From Candidatus Parcubacteria bacterium (GTDB lineage Bacteria > Patescibacteria > Paceibacteria > UBA9973 > UBA918), in the NCBI GenBank assembly GCA_021731405.1, contig JAKFXN010000001.1:62001-126000 (forward strand): a stretch of DNA of 64,000 bases. The letters run 5' to 3'. Under the pieces are notes generated by a model. The model saw only the letters and a program-made list of their open reading frames with translations, made no database searches and was not told where the DNA came from. The number at the start of each line of letters is the position of its first letter. Positions within the stretch are counted from its first letter, which is position 1. Positions 26,277 to 34,600 of this stretch are shown piece by piece. The position numbers were made by a program, and so were the translations under genes.

Positions 26277-28799
26277 TTACTTTGAAATAATCTTCCATGT
26301 TCCAGTAGACAAAAGTGTCTCTGCTTTTTTGTATTTTACCACTTGTGTCTCTGTGCCATCTGAAATAGTTACGAGGTCGTTTCGCCCAATAGTGTTTGTA
26401 GCTTTTGCCGGTCCGCTCACTTTCTTCTTTTCTCCTGTCTCACCCGCTGCTGCCTGAGCTGCTTCTGATTGTTGCTTCATCACCGCTTCTTCGCGCTCAA
26501 CAATAACCGGTTGTAATTTTGGAAGTACTTCTGCGATACGCATCAAAATGACCTGCTGCATTTCTTTGAAGAGACGAGTTCCTTCTTTTCGGTATTCGAT
26601 GAGAGGGTCCCGCTGACCGTAGGCCCGTAAATTTACACTTGAGCGTGTGTACGCCATTACCTCAAGATGTTCTACCCAAAGGGTGTCGATCATCTGGAGC
26701 GCCAGTCGTCTGAAGAGATTCCTAAATACCGCGACACCTAGCTCATTTGCCTTAGACTCAATCGCGGAGGCACTTTCTTCGCTTATATCTTTTATCTCAG
26801 TGAGGAGGGTGTCTATTTCTGCCTCATCCCCTACCAAAAGTTTGTGTCGCCGAGCATAGACTAACATACGCTGTTGGTTGAGCACGTCGTCATACGCCAA
26901 GATTTGCTTGCGAGCGTCAAAGTGGAAACCTTCGATACGTGTCTGTGCACTTTCAAGGGTACTAGCCAGCATCTTCATTTCAATTGGTTGATCTTCTGGA
27001 ATACCAAAGGTACCCATGAGGTTTTTGACTCGCTCTCCCCCGAAGACACGCATCAGGCTATCTTCCATTGATACATAGAACTGAGTCTCTCCAGTGTCAC
27101 CTTGACGGCCTGAACGACCACGAAGCTGGTTATCAATGCGTCGTGCCTCATGACGCTCTGTACCGAGCACAAACAGGCCTCCTAAGGCCTTTACAGCCTC
27201 TGCTTGCTCCTTAGTAGCTTCTGGGCCACCAAGCTTAATGTCCACTCCACGGCCAGCCATGTTGGTAGCAAGTGTTACAGCGGAGATGCGTCCGGCAGCT
27301 GCAATAATCTCTCCTTCTCGTTCGTGATTCTTGGCATTAAGCATTTGGTGTACTACCCCCGCTTGAGTGAGCGCCGTTGAGAGACGTTCGTTTGATTCGA
27401 TAGAAGCAGTACCGATAAGAATCGGTTGTCCTTTTTTATTGATTTCTTTTACCTTTGAGATAATAGCCGTGAACTTTCCCTTTTCGTTTTGGTAGATAAG
27501 ATCCGTGTGGTCGAGTCGGGCAATCGGGCGATTGGTTGGAATTGGAATAACTTCCAGTTTGTATACCGTAAAAAATTCTTCTTGAGAAGTGAGTGCTGTA
27601 CCAGTCATACCAGACAGTTTCTCGTACATACGGAAGTAGTTTTGGTACGTGATAGAAGCAAAGGTCTTTGACTCTTTTTGTATCGCCACCCCTTCTTTAG
27701 CCTCTACAGCCTGATGGAGCCCATCTGACCAACGACGGCCTGGTTGGAGTCGGCCGGTAAATTCATCGACAATAACTACCTCGCCATCACGCACCACATA
27801 TTCTTTATCTTTTGTATAAAGCGCTTTTGCCCTAACAGCTGTTTCAAGGTGATGAACGTACTTAATCCCTTTTTCCGTATAGATATTATCAATACCGAGC
27901 ATCTTCTCAGCCGCTTCAATACCACCGTCGGTGAGTGTTGCACTCTTTAACTTTTCATCAATAGTGTAGTGTGTCTCGTGCTTCAAATCGCGGGCAATAC
28001 CAGCAAAAAGGCCATAGAGGTTTTCTGAATCATTAGCGGGAGCGGAGATAATAAGCGGTGTACGCGCTTCATCAATCAGGATAGAGTCGATTTCGTCGAT
28101 AATAGCGTACGCATGACCGCGCTGACGAAGATGCTCTGCCTCGTATTCAATATTGTCGCGCAGGAAGTCGAAGCCAAACTCACTGTTTGTTCCGTAGGTA
28201 ATATCAGCTGCGTATGCTTCTTGTCGTGTGCACGGGCGCAAAAACTCATACACAATCTTGTATGAACCAACAGCATCTCGCACGGCGTCCACTTCAAGGT
28301 GTGCAGGATCGTATACGTATGAAGCATCGTGATTGATGACTCCAACTGAAAGTCCGAGAGCGGCATAAATCTGCCCCATCCAAACCGCGTCGCGACGAGA
28401 AAGGTAGTCGTTAACGGTTACCACATGCACTCCTTCACCCTTTAGTGCATTGAGATAGCCTGGAAGCGTCCCTACAAGCGTCTTACCTTCTCCTGTACGC
28501 ATCTCAGTTATATTGCCCCGATGCAGAATAATCCCACCAATAAGCTGCACGTCGTAGTGTCTGAGGCCAAGAGTACGCTTAGCTGATTCACGAGTAAGTG
28601 CAAAGGCATCTACAAGAAGATCGTCTACTGTCTCTCCTTTTGCGAGCCGCTCTTTAAGAAGACTTGTCTGCTTTGGCAGATCTTCGAGTGCCAAGGCTTC
28701 AAACTCAGCCTCTTTAGCATTAATAGCCGCCACAAGCGGACTAACTGATTTAAGCTCTTTTTCGTAGGTTGGGCCGAAGAATTTATCTAAAAATGACAT
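26277..28799 (-). CDS. secA: Preprotein translocase ATPase SecA
   Basis: The 840-residue protein covers the full SecA motor. It has Walker A MRTGEGKTLVGTLPGYLNAL, the DEAD-type VDEIDSIL-like motif (AIIDEIDSILIDEARTPLI), the preprotein cross-linking domain, and helicase motifs TNMAGRGVDIKLGG and LRGRSGRQGDTGETQFY. It drives Sec-dependent export, which the many signal-peptide proteins in the window need. The C-terminal zinc-binding motif (CxCxnCH/C) is absent; the protein ends in a short Lys-rich tail, as in many compact genomes. A good promoter lies upstream and the start is 9 nt from its -10 box. Confidence 0.98.
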   Translation of the reverse strand: MSFLDKFFGPTYEKELKSVSPLVAAINAKEAEFEALALEDLPKQTSLLKERLAKGETVDDLLVDAFALTRESAKRTLGLRHYDVQLIGGIILHRGNITEMRTGEGKTLVGTLPGYLNALKGEGVHVVTVNDYLSRRDAVWMGQIYAALGLSVGVINHDASYVYDPAHLEVDAVRDAVGSYKIVYEFLRPCTRQEAYAADITYGTNSEFGFDFLRDNIEYEAEHLRQRGHAYAIIDEIDSILIDEARTPLIISAPANDSENLYGLFAGIARDLKHETHYTIDEKLKSATLTDGGIEAAEKMLGIDNIYTEKGIKYVHHLETAVRAKALYTKDKEYVVRDGEVVIVDEFTGRLQPGRRWSDGLHQAVEAKEGVAIQKESKTFASITYQNYFRMYEKLSGMTGTALTSQEEFFTVYKLEVIPIPTNRPIARLDHTDLIYQNEKGKFTAIISKVKEINKKGQPILIGTASIESNERLSTALTQAGVVHQMLNAKNHEREGEIIAAAGRISAVTLATNMAGRGVDIKLGGPEATKEQAEAVKALGGLFVLGTERHEARRIDNQLRGRSGRQGDTGETQFYVSMEDSLMRVFGGERVKNLMGTFGIPEDQPIEMKMLASTLESAQTRIEGFHFDARKQILAYDDVLNQQRMLVYARRHKLLVGDEAEIDTLLTEIKDISEESASAIESKANELGVAVFRNLFRRLALQMIDTLWVEHLEVMAYTRSSVNLRAYGQRDPLIEYRKEGTRLFKEMQQVILMRIAEVLPKLQPVIVEREEAVMKQQSEAAQAAAGETGEKKKVSGPAKATNTIGRNDLVTISDGTETQVVKYKKAETLLSTGTWKIISK

Positions 28800-28808
28800 A
28801 GTGGAGCT

Positions 28809-28837
28809 AGTATATACGCACTGACTTATAAATACAA
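28809..28837 (-). promoter_or_regulatory. Promoter of secA
   Basis: On the minus strand -35 TTGTAT (28837-28832) and -10 TATACT (28814-28809) are separated by 17 bp. The -10 box ends 9 nt before the secA ATG, so the transcript would have a leader of about 0-3 nt. Confidence 0.7.
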
Positions 28838-28865
28838 AAAAGCAAAATCGCCTCTAAAGGCGATT
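28838..28865 (-). terminator. Terminator of the histone-like gene
   Basis: The stem aatcgcct / aggcgatt with a 4-base loop is followed on the minus strand by ttgcttttttg. It lies about 45 bp after the stop of the Lys-rich gene and just ahead of the secA promoter. Confidence 0.85.
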
Positions 28866-28910
28866 ATGCTATAAGTTTTATCGGTAAATGGATTACTCCA
28901 TTTACAGCGA

Positions 28911-29066
28911 TTACTTTTTTGCTTTCTTCTTTGGAGCAGCTTTCTTTGCAGTCTTCTTTACTGCCTTCTTAGCTACCTTCTTCACAGCCTTCTTGACAGT
29001 CTTCTTTACTGCCTTCTTGACAGTCTTCTTTGCGGTCTTCTTTACTGCCTTTTTCTTTGTTGCCAT
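28911..29066 (-). CDS. Histone H1-like Lys/Ala-rich DNA-binding protein (51 aa)
   Basis: Reading the minus strand from the ATG at 29066 gives a 51-residue protein made almost only of Lys, Ala, Val and Thr, with one Pro. It has a regular KKAVKKT repeat with a four-residue period. This resembles the C-terminal tail of histone H1 and chlamydial HctB-like proteins, which bind and compact DNA or RNA by charge. It has its own terminator and an AT-rich upstream region, so it is probably a separate, perhaps strongly expressed unit. The opposite strand is open too, but it encodes an implausible Phe/Ala repeat. The DNA-binding role is inferred from composition. Confidence 0.85.
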   Translation of the reverse strand: MATKKKAVKKTAKKTVKKAVKKTVKKAVKKVAKKAVKKTAKKAAPKKKAKK

Positions 29067-29211
29067 AAAAATGTGGTGGGAGTATTAGTGAATAAAATTC
29101 GACCGCAACACCTTCTCGATTTGAAAGAACAATTCGGAGAGAGAAGATATTTGCTTACATATATTATCGCGTGTAAAAAAATTTTACACAATCACTTTTT
29201 TTAAAACTGTG

Positions 29212-29220
29212 TGTGGATAA
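29212..29220 (-). other. Single perfect DnaA-box match in an AT-rich gap
   Basis: The minus strand reads TTATCCACA, the consensus DnaA box, within the AT-rich gap between the histone-like gene and murB. Only one perfect match was noticed and dnaA is not nearby, so it may be chance. Confidence 0.3.
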
Positions 29221-29222
29221 AT

Positions 29223-29268
29223 AAAAGCGTGAAAAAGTTTTTATAAAATCTTTTTCACGCTTTTATTT
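29223..29268 (-). terminator. Terminator of murB
   Basis: The long arms aaaagcgtgaaaaag and ctttttcacgctttt enclose an AT-rich loop. T-rich tails occur on both strands. It lies about 30 bp after the murB stop. Confidence 0.85.
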
Positions 29269-29297
29269 TTTAAAAAATATTTTTGTTGATACTTTTT

Positions 29298-30326
29298 TTA
29301 TTTTGTTTCGATGTACTGCACTTCTGGAGTGATGATAATTTTTGTTTTTCGAAACACAACGTCAATAATTGTTTGTGCAAATTTTTTGATTTCTTCAGTA
29401 GACGCATCTCCATAATTTACTAATACGAGCGCCTGTTGTTCGTAGAGTCCGACATTGCCATACCGTATCCCTTTAAGCCTACACACCTTATCGAGCACGT
29501 ATCCTAAGGGTATTTTAAACATTCCCATACCAGCCTCATACATTGGGAGCTCAGGGAATTGTTTCTTAAGCGTATCTGCATGCTCCTCATCAATGACTGG
29601 ATTTTTAAAAAATGAACCAGCAGTGCCGATCACATTCCAGTCTGGAAACTTTTCGCTACGAATAGAAATAATTGCTTCACGAACTTTTACGAGAGTTGGT
29701 TCTTCACCGAGAAATCTTTTTTGTAGATCAGCGTAAGCAATTTTTGGTGTCGAATTTTTCTTTAGACGAATGTACACAGTTGTGATGAAATATTTTTTTC
29801 CTTTATCAGTTTTGAAAAATGATTCACGATATGCAAATTCACACTCCTCAACTGAAAAATATTTTACTGAAAGTTCCTTCATGTCATACACATCTACACC
29901 AACAATCACGTTACTCATTTCGACTCCATACGCTCCGACATTTTGGACAGGTGTCGCTCCAACAGTACCCGGAATTGCTGAAAGGTTTTCTAGACCCCAG
30001 TACCCTTTTTGTACAGTCTCACTGACCACCTCATCAAACACCTCCCCTGCACCGGCTTCGAGAATAATCTCGTCTTCCGTCTCCTCTAGATACGACACTC
30101 CTTTAAGCTGATTGAGGATAACTACACCCGCAAAACCCTCGTCAGGTACCAATATATTTGAACCTCCTCCAATCACGAGGTACGAGAGTTTCTTTTCCGC
30201 AATAAAGCGTGCTGCTTCCTCTAGTTCAGCGAGATTGGTGACAGTTAGTACATAGCGCGCAACACCACCTGTTTTTAAGGTGGTGTATGGCTTAAGCGCT
30301 ATATTTTCTTGAATTAAAAGCGACAT
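29298..30326 (-). CDS. murB: UDP-N-acetylenolpyruvoylglucosamine reductase
   Basis: The start is placed at the ATG at 30326 (MSLLIQENIALKPYTTLKTGG). The frame extends 57 bp further, but that would overlap the upstream gene and lacks family similarity. The 342-residue product reduces UDP-GlcNAc-enolpyruvate to UDP-MurNAc in peptidoglycan synthesis. FAD-binding motifs are VIGGGSNILVPDEGF and IPGTVGATPVQNVGAYG. The substrate region has GTAGSFFKNPVI (catalytic Ser in GSFFKNP) and a C-terminal Glu near TPEVQYIE. It is a type I-like MurB. It follows the O-antigen-ligase/TPR gene by 7 bp and ends in a strong terminator, so the two form an envelope operon. Confidence 0.96.
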   Translation of the reverse strand: MSLLIQENIALKPYTTLKTGGVARYVLTVTNLAELEEAARFIAEKKLSYLVIGGGSNILVPDEGFAGVVILNQLKGVSYLEETEDEIILEAGAGEVFDEVVSETVQKGYWGLENLSAIPGTVGATPVQNVGAYGVEMSNVIVGVDVYDMKELSVKYFSVEECEFAYRESFFKTDKGKKYFITTVYIRLKKNSTPKIAYADLQKRFLGEEPTLVKVREAIISIRSEKFPDWNVIGTAGSFFKNPVIDEEHADTLKKQFPELPMYEAGMGMFKIPLGYVLDKVCRLKGIRYGNVGLYEQQALVLVNYGDASTEEIKKFAQTIIDVVFRKTKIIITPEVQYIETK

Positions 30327-30333
30327 AGGGCTT

Positions 30334-32526
30334 TTATTGGCAACCGAGCTGAGGCTCTCGGCCGGCCTCAATGTTATCTGCAATACAATTGGCAGAGAGC
30401 GTAAACTTAGGAATCTTACGTCCTGCCTCCCTCAGCGTCTCTACGGCTGAGGCTGTATCTCCTGCTTGGTTATACAAGAACGCGAGCGAAGCCCAGTCTT
30501 GTTCATTCTCTGGGTTTTGGTCAATCCGAGCCTTGTAGAGTTCTATCATAAAGAGGAAGTCTCCTGCTTGATTCACGGTATTAATCAGAAAATCATTGAG
30601 TGCAAAACGATTAAGCTGAATTTCATTGGTCACGAGCTTCTTCGCCTCCTCGCCTTCACCATTTAAGAAAAGCATCGCTGCATAAAACTCACGCGCTTCA
30701 TTGTTTCGGGTATCAAGATCAAGTGCTTCTTTAAACAAGTCACGCGCGAGTGGGATATTACCCTGACTATACGCAATAATTGCCTGCTGTGAGATGATTG
30801 ACTGTTTTTTTGGTGATAAATCACGCGCTATATTCATGTGTGTGGTAGCTGCCTCTAAGTCCCCAATAGCACGGTAAAATGAACCTATAAAGACGTGAAT
30901 ACGGGCATCTCCCGGCTTATCAATAGCCAATTGCCGCAATTCACTCTCAGCTAAAGCAACATACTGACCCCGAATCTCTTCAGACACATTTGGGTCTCGC
31001 ACCACACCCATTGCCTGCTGCGCTACCTGCTCAGCAAGCTCTTGCTTTGCAAATGAACCCCGCTCAGTGGCGACTCTGAAGGCAGCCAACTTGTCAGCCG
31101 GAGTGGCCGCCCGATAACCGTCAATAATATCTTTTGCGGCATTCATATTTGGCACATGCATGGTGTAGATAAGTGCAACCACAACCACCGCAGCAACCGG
31201 TGCCACAAACTGTACTACTAGCTGCCTATCCATCTTAAACGAATCAATTTTTGGCAATCTAATTCCCACTCGACTATGGATGAGAGCAAGAATGAGGGCA
31301 AAGAATAGATAACTGACGATATTATCGAACACCACAAGGTTGTGGGTGAAGTACCCCGCCAAAATACCAAGAAGCACTCCCCGCTCCAACACCGTAAATT
31401 GGTCTTCTCCTTTCTTAAGTAACGGTGCGACAAATATATAATACACACAAGCAGCGAAGATTGAGAGGTACGCTATAAGGCCCAAGAACCCACCGGCTAT
31501 CAACCAGTCCATAAAGATATTGTGCGCTCTATCAAACCACTGCTCTTGATCAAACAAAAACGGCTTATACTTCTCGTTAAAAACGTAATTGAAGTTACCT
31601 TGTCCATAGCCAAGCAGTGGCCGTTCTTTCACCCCTTCCCACGCCATGCCCCAGATAGTACCGCGTACTCTAAGGTCATTCCCAAGATCAATATTTGCTA
31701 CACGGGCAAGGTTTGGATTATCTTGAATGAAGTCAGTATCCTTACCTAAAATAAGCGTTCCAGCGCCTAAAATAAGGACAATGAACGCTCCGATCGCATA
31801 GCGGCGAAACTCTTTGTACTTTGAACCAAAGAGCATAATATACGTCACCATCACCGCAAGCCCCACTCCAAAACCAAGTACCGTACCTCGGGTACCGGAA
31901 TTCATGAGTGCATAGGTAAACATCACCGCCATAAGCGCGTAGATAATGCGGTGCAAATTTGTCTTGCTCTCCACCAGCATCCAAAACGCAATAAAGATGT
32001 GGAAGAACATGTAAATAGAGAAGTAGGCGGCGTTACCAAGATAACTCTCAATACGGCGACCCTCAAAGCCTTCTATAACTCCCGAGTACTGGGCCATACC
32101 GTAGAGTGCCGTAATAGTGGCTGCCACAAGCGTAGCATTAAGGAAATAGCCCCACGCTTTTTTGGTCGTAAGTACACTACCAAGGACAACCATATAGAGA
32201 AAGACGTGTACGAGTGTCACGTATCCATCCATACGTTCGAAGTTGCTCCAGAAGCTTGATTGCGGATGCTGCCCAAAGAGATTGGCAAAAAACATCACAA
32301 TAAGAAATATGCTGAAGCTGGAAAAAATCAAAGAAAACTTTGGTCGATACTTAGCATCAAGTAGACAAAGTACTCCCCATGACACAAACACTATCTCGGT
32401 AATTATCCGAAAAGCGAAGTTTTTACCAGTAATGTACGGAAAGAAATAATCGTTTGCTACATAGAGTGTCAAAAACGGTACCGCAAATAACCCCCCGTAG
32501 ACAATCACCTTTAATATATCGTTCAT
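30334..32526 (-). CDS. O-antigen ligase/polymerase-like membrane protein with C-terminal TPR repeats
   Basis: I choose the ATG at 32526 (MNDILKVIVYGG), which is 9 nt after a TATATT box. The 730-residue product has about ten to twelve membrane helices in residues 1-455. They include the Wzy_C-type region with NSGTRGTVLGFGVGL and RAHNIFMDWLIAGGFLG, where the conserved Arg and His-containing loops of O-antigen ligases and polymerases lie. Residues about 480-720 contain tetratricopeptide-like helical repeats (IARDLSPKKQSIISQQAIIA; WASLAFLYNQAGDTASAVET). The Wzy/WaaL-TPR layout is common in CPR and in pilin glycosyl-ligases. It may polymerise surface glycan or transfer it to proteins; which one cannot be told here. 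Confidence 0.87.
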   Translation of the reverse strand: MNDILKVIVYGGLFAVPFLTLYVANDYFFPYITGKNFAFRIITEIVFVSWGVLCLLDAKYRPKFSLIFSSFSIFLIVMFFANLFGQHPQSSFWSNFERMDGYVTLVHVFLYMVVLGSVLTTKKAWGYFLNATLVAATITALYGMAQYSGVIEGFEGRRIESYLGNAAYFSIYMFFHIFIAFWMLVESKTNLHRIIYALMAVMFTYALMNSGTRGTVLGFGVGLAVMVTYIMLFGSKYKEFRRYAIGAFIVLILGAGTLILGKDTDFIQDNPNLARVANIDLGNDLRVRGTIWGMAWEGVKERPLLGYGQGNFNYVFNEKYKPFLFDQEQWFDRAHNIFMDWLIAGGFLGLIAYLSIFAACVYYIFVAPLLKKGEDQFTVLERGVLLGILAGYFTHNLVVFDNIVSYLFFALILALIHSRVGIRLPKIDSFKMDRQLVVQFVAPVAAVVVVALIYTMHVPNMNAAKDIIDGYRAATPADKLAAFRVATERGSFAKQELAEQVAQQAMGVVRDPNVSEEIRGQYVALAESELRQLAIDKPGDARIHVFIGSFYRAIGDLEAATTHMNIARDLSPKKQSIISQQAIIAYSQGNIPLARDLFKEALDLDTRNNEAREFYAAMLFLNGEGEEAKKLVTNEIQLNRFALNDFLINTVNQAGDFLFMIELYKARIDQNPENEQDWASLAFLYNQAGDTASAVETLREAGRKIPKFTLSANCIADNIEAGREPQLGCQ

Positions 32527-32535
32527 ATGGGAGCA

Positions 32536-32541
32536 AATATA
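32536..32541 (-). promoter_or_regulatory. -10 box upstream of the O-antigen-ligase-like gene
   Basis: The minus strand reads TATATT with exactly 9 nt to the ATG at 32526, the same spacing as secA. No clear -35 was seen. Confidence 0.4.
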
Positions 32542-32579
32542 CCATATCCAAGAAACCATAATGCACTAGACGAAGCAAC

Positions 32580-32612
32580 AAAAGCGGTGCGGCCTGTGGC
32601 CGCACCGCTTTT
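32580..32612 (-). terminator. Strong GC-rich terminator after the nucleotidyltransferase-cupin gene
   Basis: The arms aaaagcggtgcggcc and ggccgcaccgctttt pair perfectly around tgt. It lies 35 bp after the stop at 32648 and is followed by T-rich sequence on the minus strand. Confidence 0.9.
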
Positions 32613-32647
32613 GTGCACTTTTCCCTTCTCCTACCTTCAAAAGTCGT

Positions 32648-33379
32648 TTAATGATTCAACTCAATTTTTTTGTGAACTTCCGCTTCATATTCTTCTGACT
32701 CCTCACTAATCCGTTCAATATCATTTTCTTCAGACACGCCGACTTGCACCTCAAGAATGACGAGGTCTTTATCATCTGGAGCTGTGGGAGCATGCCAGAC
32801 TCCTGGTAGGTTCATTCGTACCTCGCCGTTTGGCGTAAAGAAAAATTCACTACGCATCGCATGCCGCTGCAAAGACAGTTTCTTTCCAGCGGTAATATTT
32901 AACATTTTCACCTTAAGCTCGGGTAAATCAAGAATCACATCATACGACCCCCACCGTGTGGTTACTCGCTGCCGACCATTGATGGCAGAGCTTGAACTAT
33001 ACTTTCCTCCACCAATCCCAAATACCGGCTCAATACCTAACTCTGCGCATACATCAAGCTCTGGGGTGTTTTTGTTGGTTCGGTCTCCCCCATTACCAAA
33101 GTAGTCTGGTTTAATGCGGCGCAACGCTTCACACACCGTGCCATCAGAGTCATCTACGGAGTAGATGTGCGGAGTATATATTTCGAGAATTTTCTTTCGG
33201 TCTGTCCATGGTTGAAAAAAGAAACCTTTCTTTCGTACCAGCCATTCGTCACTATTTACCACAATATGCACCTCTCCATATTTTTGAGCATCCTCAATCA
33301 TGGCAATGTGTCCAGGATGAATCGGGTCAAACCCTCCTGAAATAACAATAGTTTTCTTTTTGGTTTCTTGATTACTCAT
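32648..33379 (-). CDS. Fusion of HxGH nucleotidyltransferase and mannose-6-phosphate isomerase type II cupin
   Basis: The 243-residue protein has two parts. Residues 11-135 form a cytidylyltransferase-like fold with ISGGFDPIHPGH (HPGH at 21-24) and a later KYSSSSAI, resembling the ISSS(T/S) signature of RfaE/TagD-type enzymes. Residues 143-235 match the cupin that normally ends ManC-type enzymes: WGSYDVILDL, KLSLQRHAMRSEFF (169-180) and VQVGVSEENDIERISEE. ManC proteins carry a different GT-A-like nucleotidyltransferase, so this pairing is unusual. It is transcribed away from gmd, so it may supply or control a mannose-derived or other activated sugar. The cupin may isomerise fructose-6-phosphate, or may only bind sugar. 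A strong terminator follows. Confidence 0.85.
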   Translation of the reverse strand: MSNQETKKKTIVISGGFDPIHPGHIAMIEDAQKYGEVHIVVNSDEWLVRKKGFFFQPWTDRKKILEIYTPHIYSVDDSDGTVCEALRRIKPDYFGNGGDRTNKNTPELDVCAELGIEPVFGIGGGKYSSSSAINGRQRVTTRWGSYDVILDLPELKVKMLNITAGKKLSLQRHAMRSEFFFTPNGEVRMNLPGVWHAPTAPDDKDLVILEVQVGVSEENDIERISEESEEYEAEVHKKIELNH

Positions 33380-33502
33380 ATATATGTGTGAATTTAAAGC
33401 AAAGATTATAGTACCATTACCTAATCTGTAACCATAAGTATACCTAGATAGTTACACTGTAAGAAAGCAAAAACAATAATATTCATACCTCGTCACAAAT
33501 GT

Positions 33503-33508
33503 TACTAT
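33503..33508 (+). promoter_or_regulatory. Possible -10 box of the gmd operon
   Basis: TACTAT lies 7 nt before the gmd ATG in the 136-bp AT-rich divergent gap. The expected -35 position has no good match, so the promoter is tentative. Confidence 0.35.
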
Positions 33509-33515
33509 ACAAATC

Positions 33516-34574
33516 ATGAAAAAAGCACTTATCACAGGAATTACTGGGCAAGACGGTTCATACCTTGCAGAACAACTCTTAGAAAAAGGGTACGAGGTGC
33601 ACGGCATCGTGCGTCCATCAAGTTCTATTAGGACGGCACGGATTGAGCACCTTTTTAATAACCCAGAGATTCACGACCGCACTCTTTTTCTTCATTACGG
33701 AGACCTTACCGACACCACTAATATTTCGACGCTCATTCGCGAAATTGAGCCTGACGAGGTATACAACCTCGCCGCTCAAAGTCACGTCCGTATTTCTTTT
33801 GACCTTCCTGAACTCACGGCTGAGACCGACGCTATGGGTACCCTCACCATTCTAGAGTCCATCCGCAAGCAGGGGCTCGCGCACAAAACAAAGTTCTACC
33901 AAGCCTCTACGTCTGAACTTTATGGCCTCGTACAAGAAACACCCCAAACCGAGAACACTCCTTTTTATCCACGTAGTCCTTATGGCGTAGCCAAACTCTA
34001 CAGTTTTTGGATTATCAAAAACTACCGTGAAGCCTACGACATGTTTGCCTGTAACGGTATCCTTTTCAATCATGAAAGTGAACGCCGTGGCTACAACTTC
34101 GTCACCCGCAAAATTACCATTGGTCTTTCAAAAATAAAACTTGAGCAACAAGAAGTGCTCGAGCTTGGAAACCTCGACTCCAAGCGTGATTGGGGGTATG
34201 CCCCCGAATACACTGACGCCATGTGGCGCATGCTCCAACAAGACGTACCTGAAGATTTTGTTATCGCCACTGGCGAGACACATAGTGTGCGAGAATTTAT
34301 TGAAGCAGCGTGCGAAGAACTTGATATCGAACTTGAGTGGCGAGGTGAAGGTGTTGACGAACTCGGTATCGACACACAAACAGGAAAAACAATCATTAAA
34401 ATAAATCCTCAGTACTTCCGTCCAACTGAGGTGGACCTGCTTCTCGGTAACCCAGCCAAGGCAAAAGAGAAAATGGGATGGGAGGCCACAATCAAGTTTG
34501 CTGACCTTGCTAAGCGTATGACCAAAGCAGACTTTGAACTCATGAAAAAACATAACGGTGAATTCCGATTTTAG
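33516..34574 (+). CDS. gmd: GDP-mannose 4,6-dehydratase
   Basis: The 352-residue protein turns GDP-D-mannose into GDP-4-keto-6-deoxymannose, the first step to GDP-L-fucose. The N-terminal Rossmann motif is ITGITGQDGSYLAEQLL. Active-site motifs are STSELYG (Ser/Thr and Glu) and YPRSPYGVAKLYS (Tyr-x3-Lys). NHESERRGYNFVTRKIT corresponds to the family NHESPRRGxNFVTRKIT with Pro and one other position changed. YFRPTEVDLLLGNPAKAK is the typical C-terminal substrate region. It is the first gene of a plus-strand operon and is followed 26 bp later by fcl. There is no Shine-Dalgarno. Confidence 0.98.
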   Translation: MKKALITGITGQDGSYLAEQLLEKGYEVHGIVRPSSSIRTARIEHLFNNPEIHDRTLFLHYGDLTDTTNISTLIREIEPDEVYNLAAQSHVRISFDLPELTAETDAMGTLTILESIRKQGLAHKTKFYQASTSELYGLVQETPQTENTPFYPRSPYGVAKLYSFWIIKNYREAYDMFACNGILFNHESERRGYNFVTRKITIGLSKIKLEQQEVLELGNLDSKRDWGYAPEYTDAMWRMLQQDVPEDFVIATGETHSVREFIEAACEELDIELEWRGEGVDELGIDTQTGKTIIKINPQYFRPTEVDLLLGNPAKAKEKMGWEATIKFADLAKRMTKADFELMKKHNGEFRF

Positions 34575-34600
34575 AAGATACGCTTTTATAAGTAAGCATT

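Noticed and set aside
28888..29088. Plus-strand open frame rich in Phe, Ala and Thr over the histone-like gene
   Set aside because: It is the mirror of the Lys-rich gene on the minus strand (Lys codons read as Phe/Leu). The minus frame has a good terminator and a plausible product.
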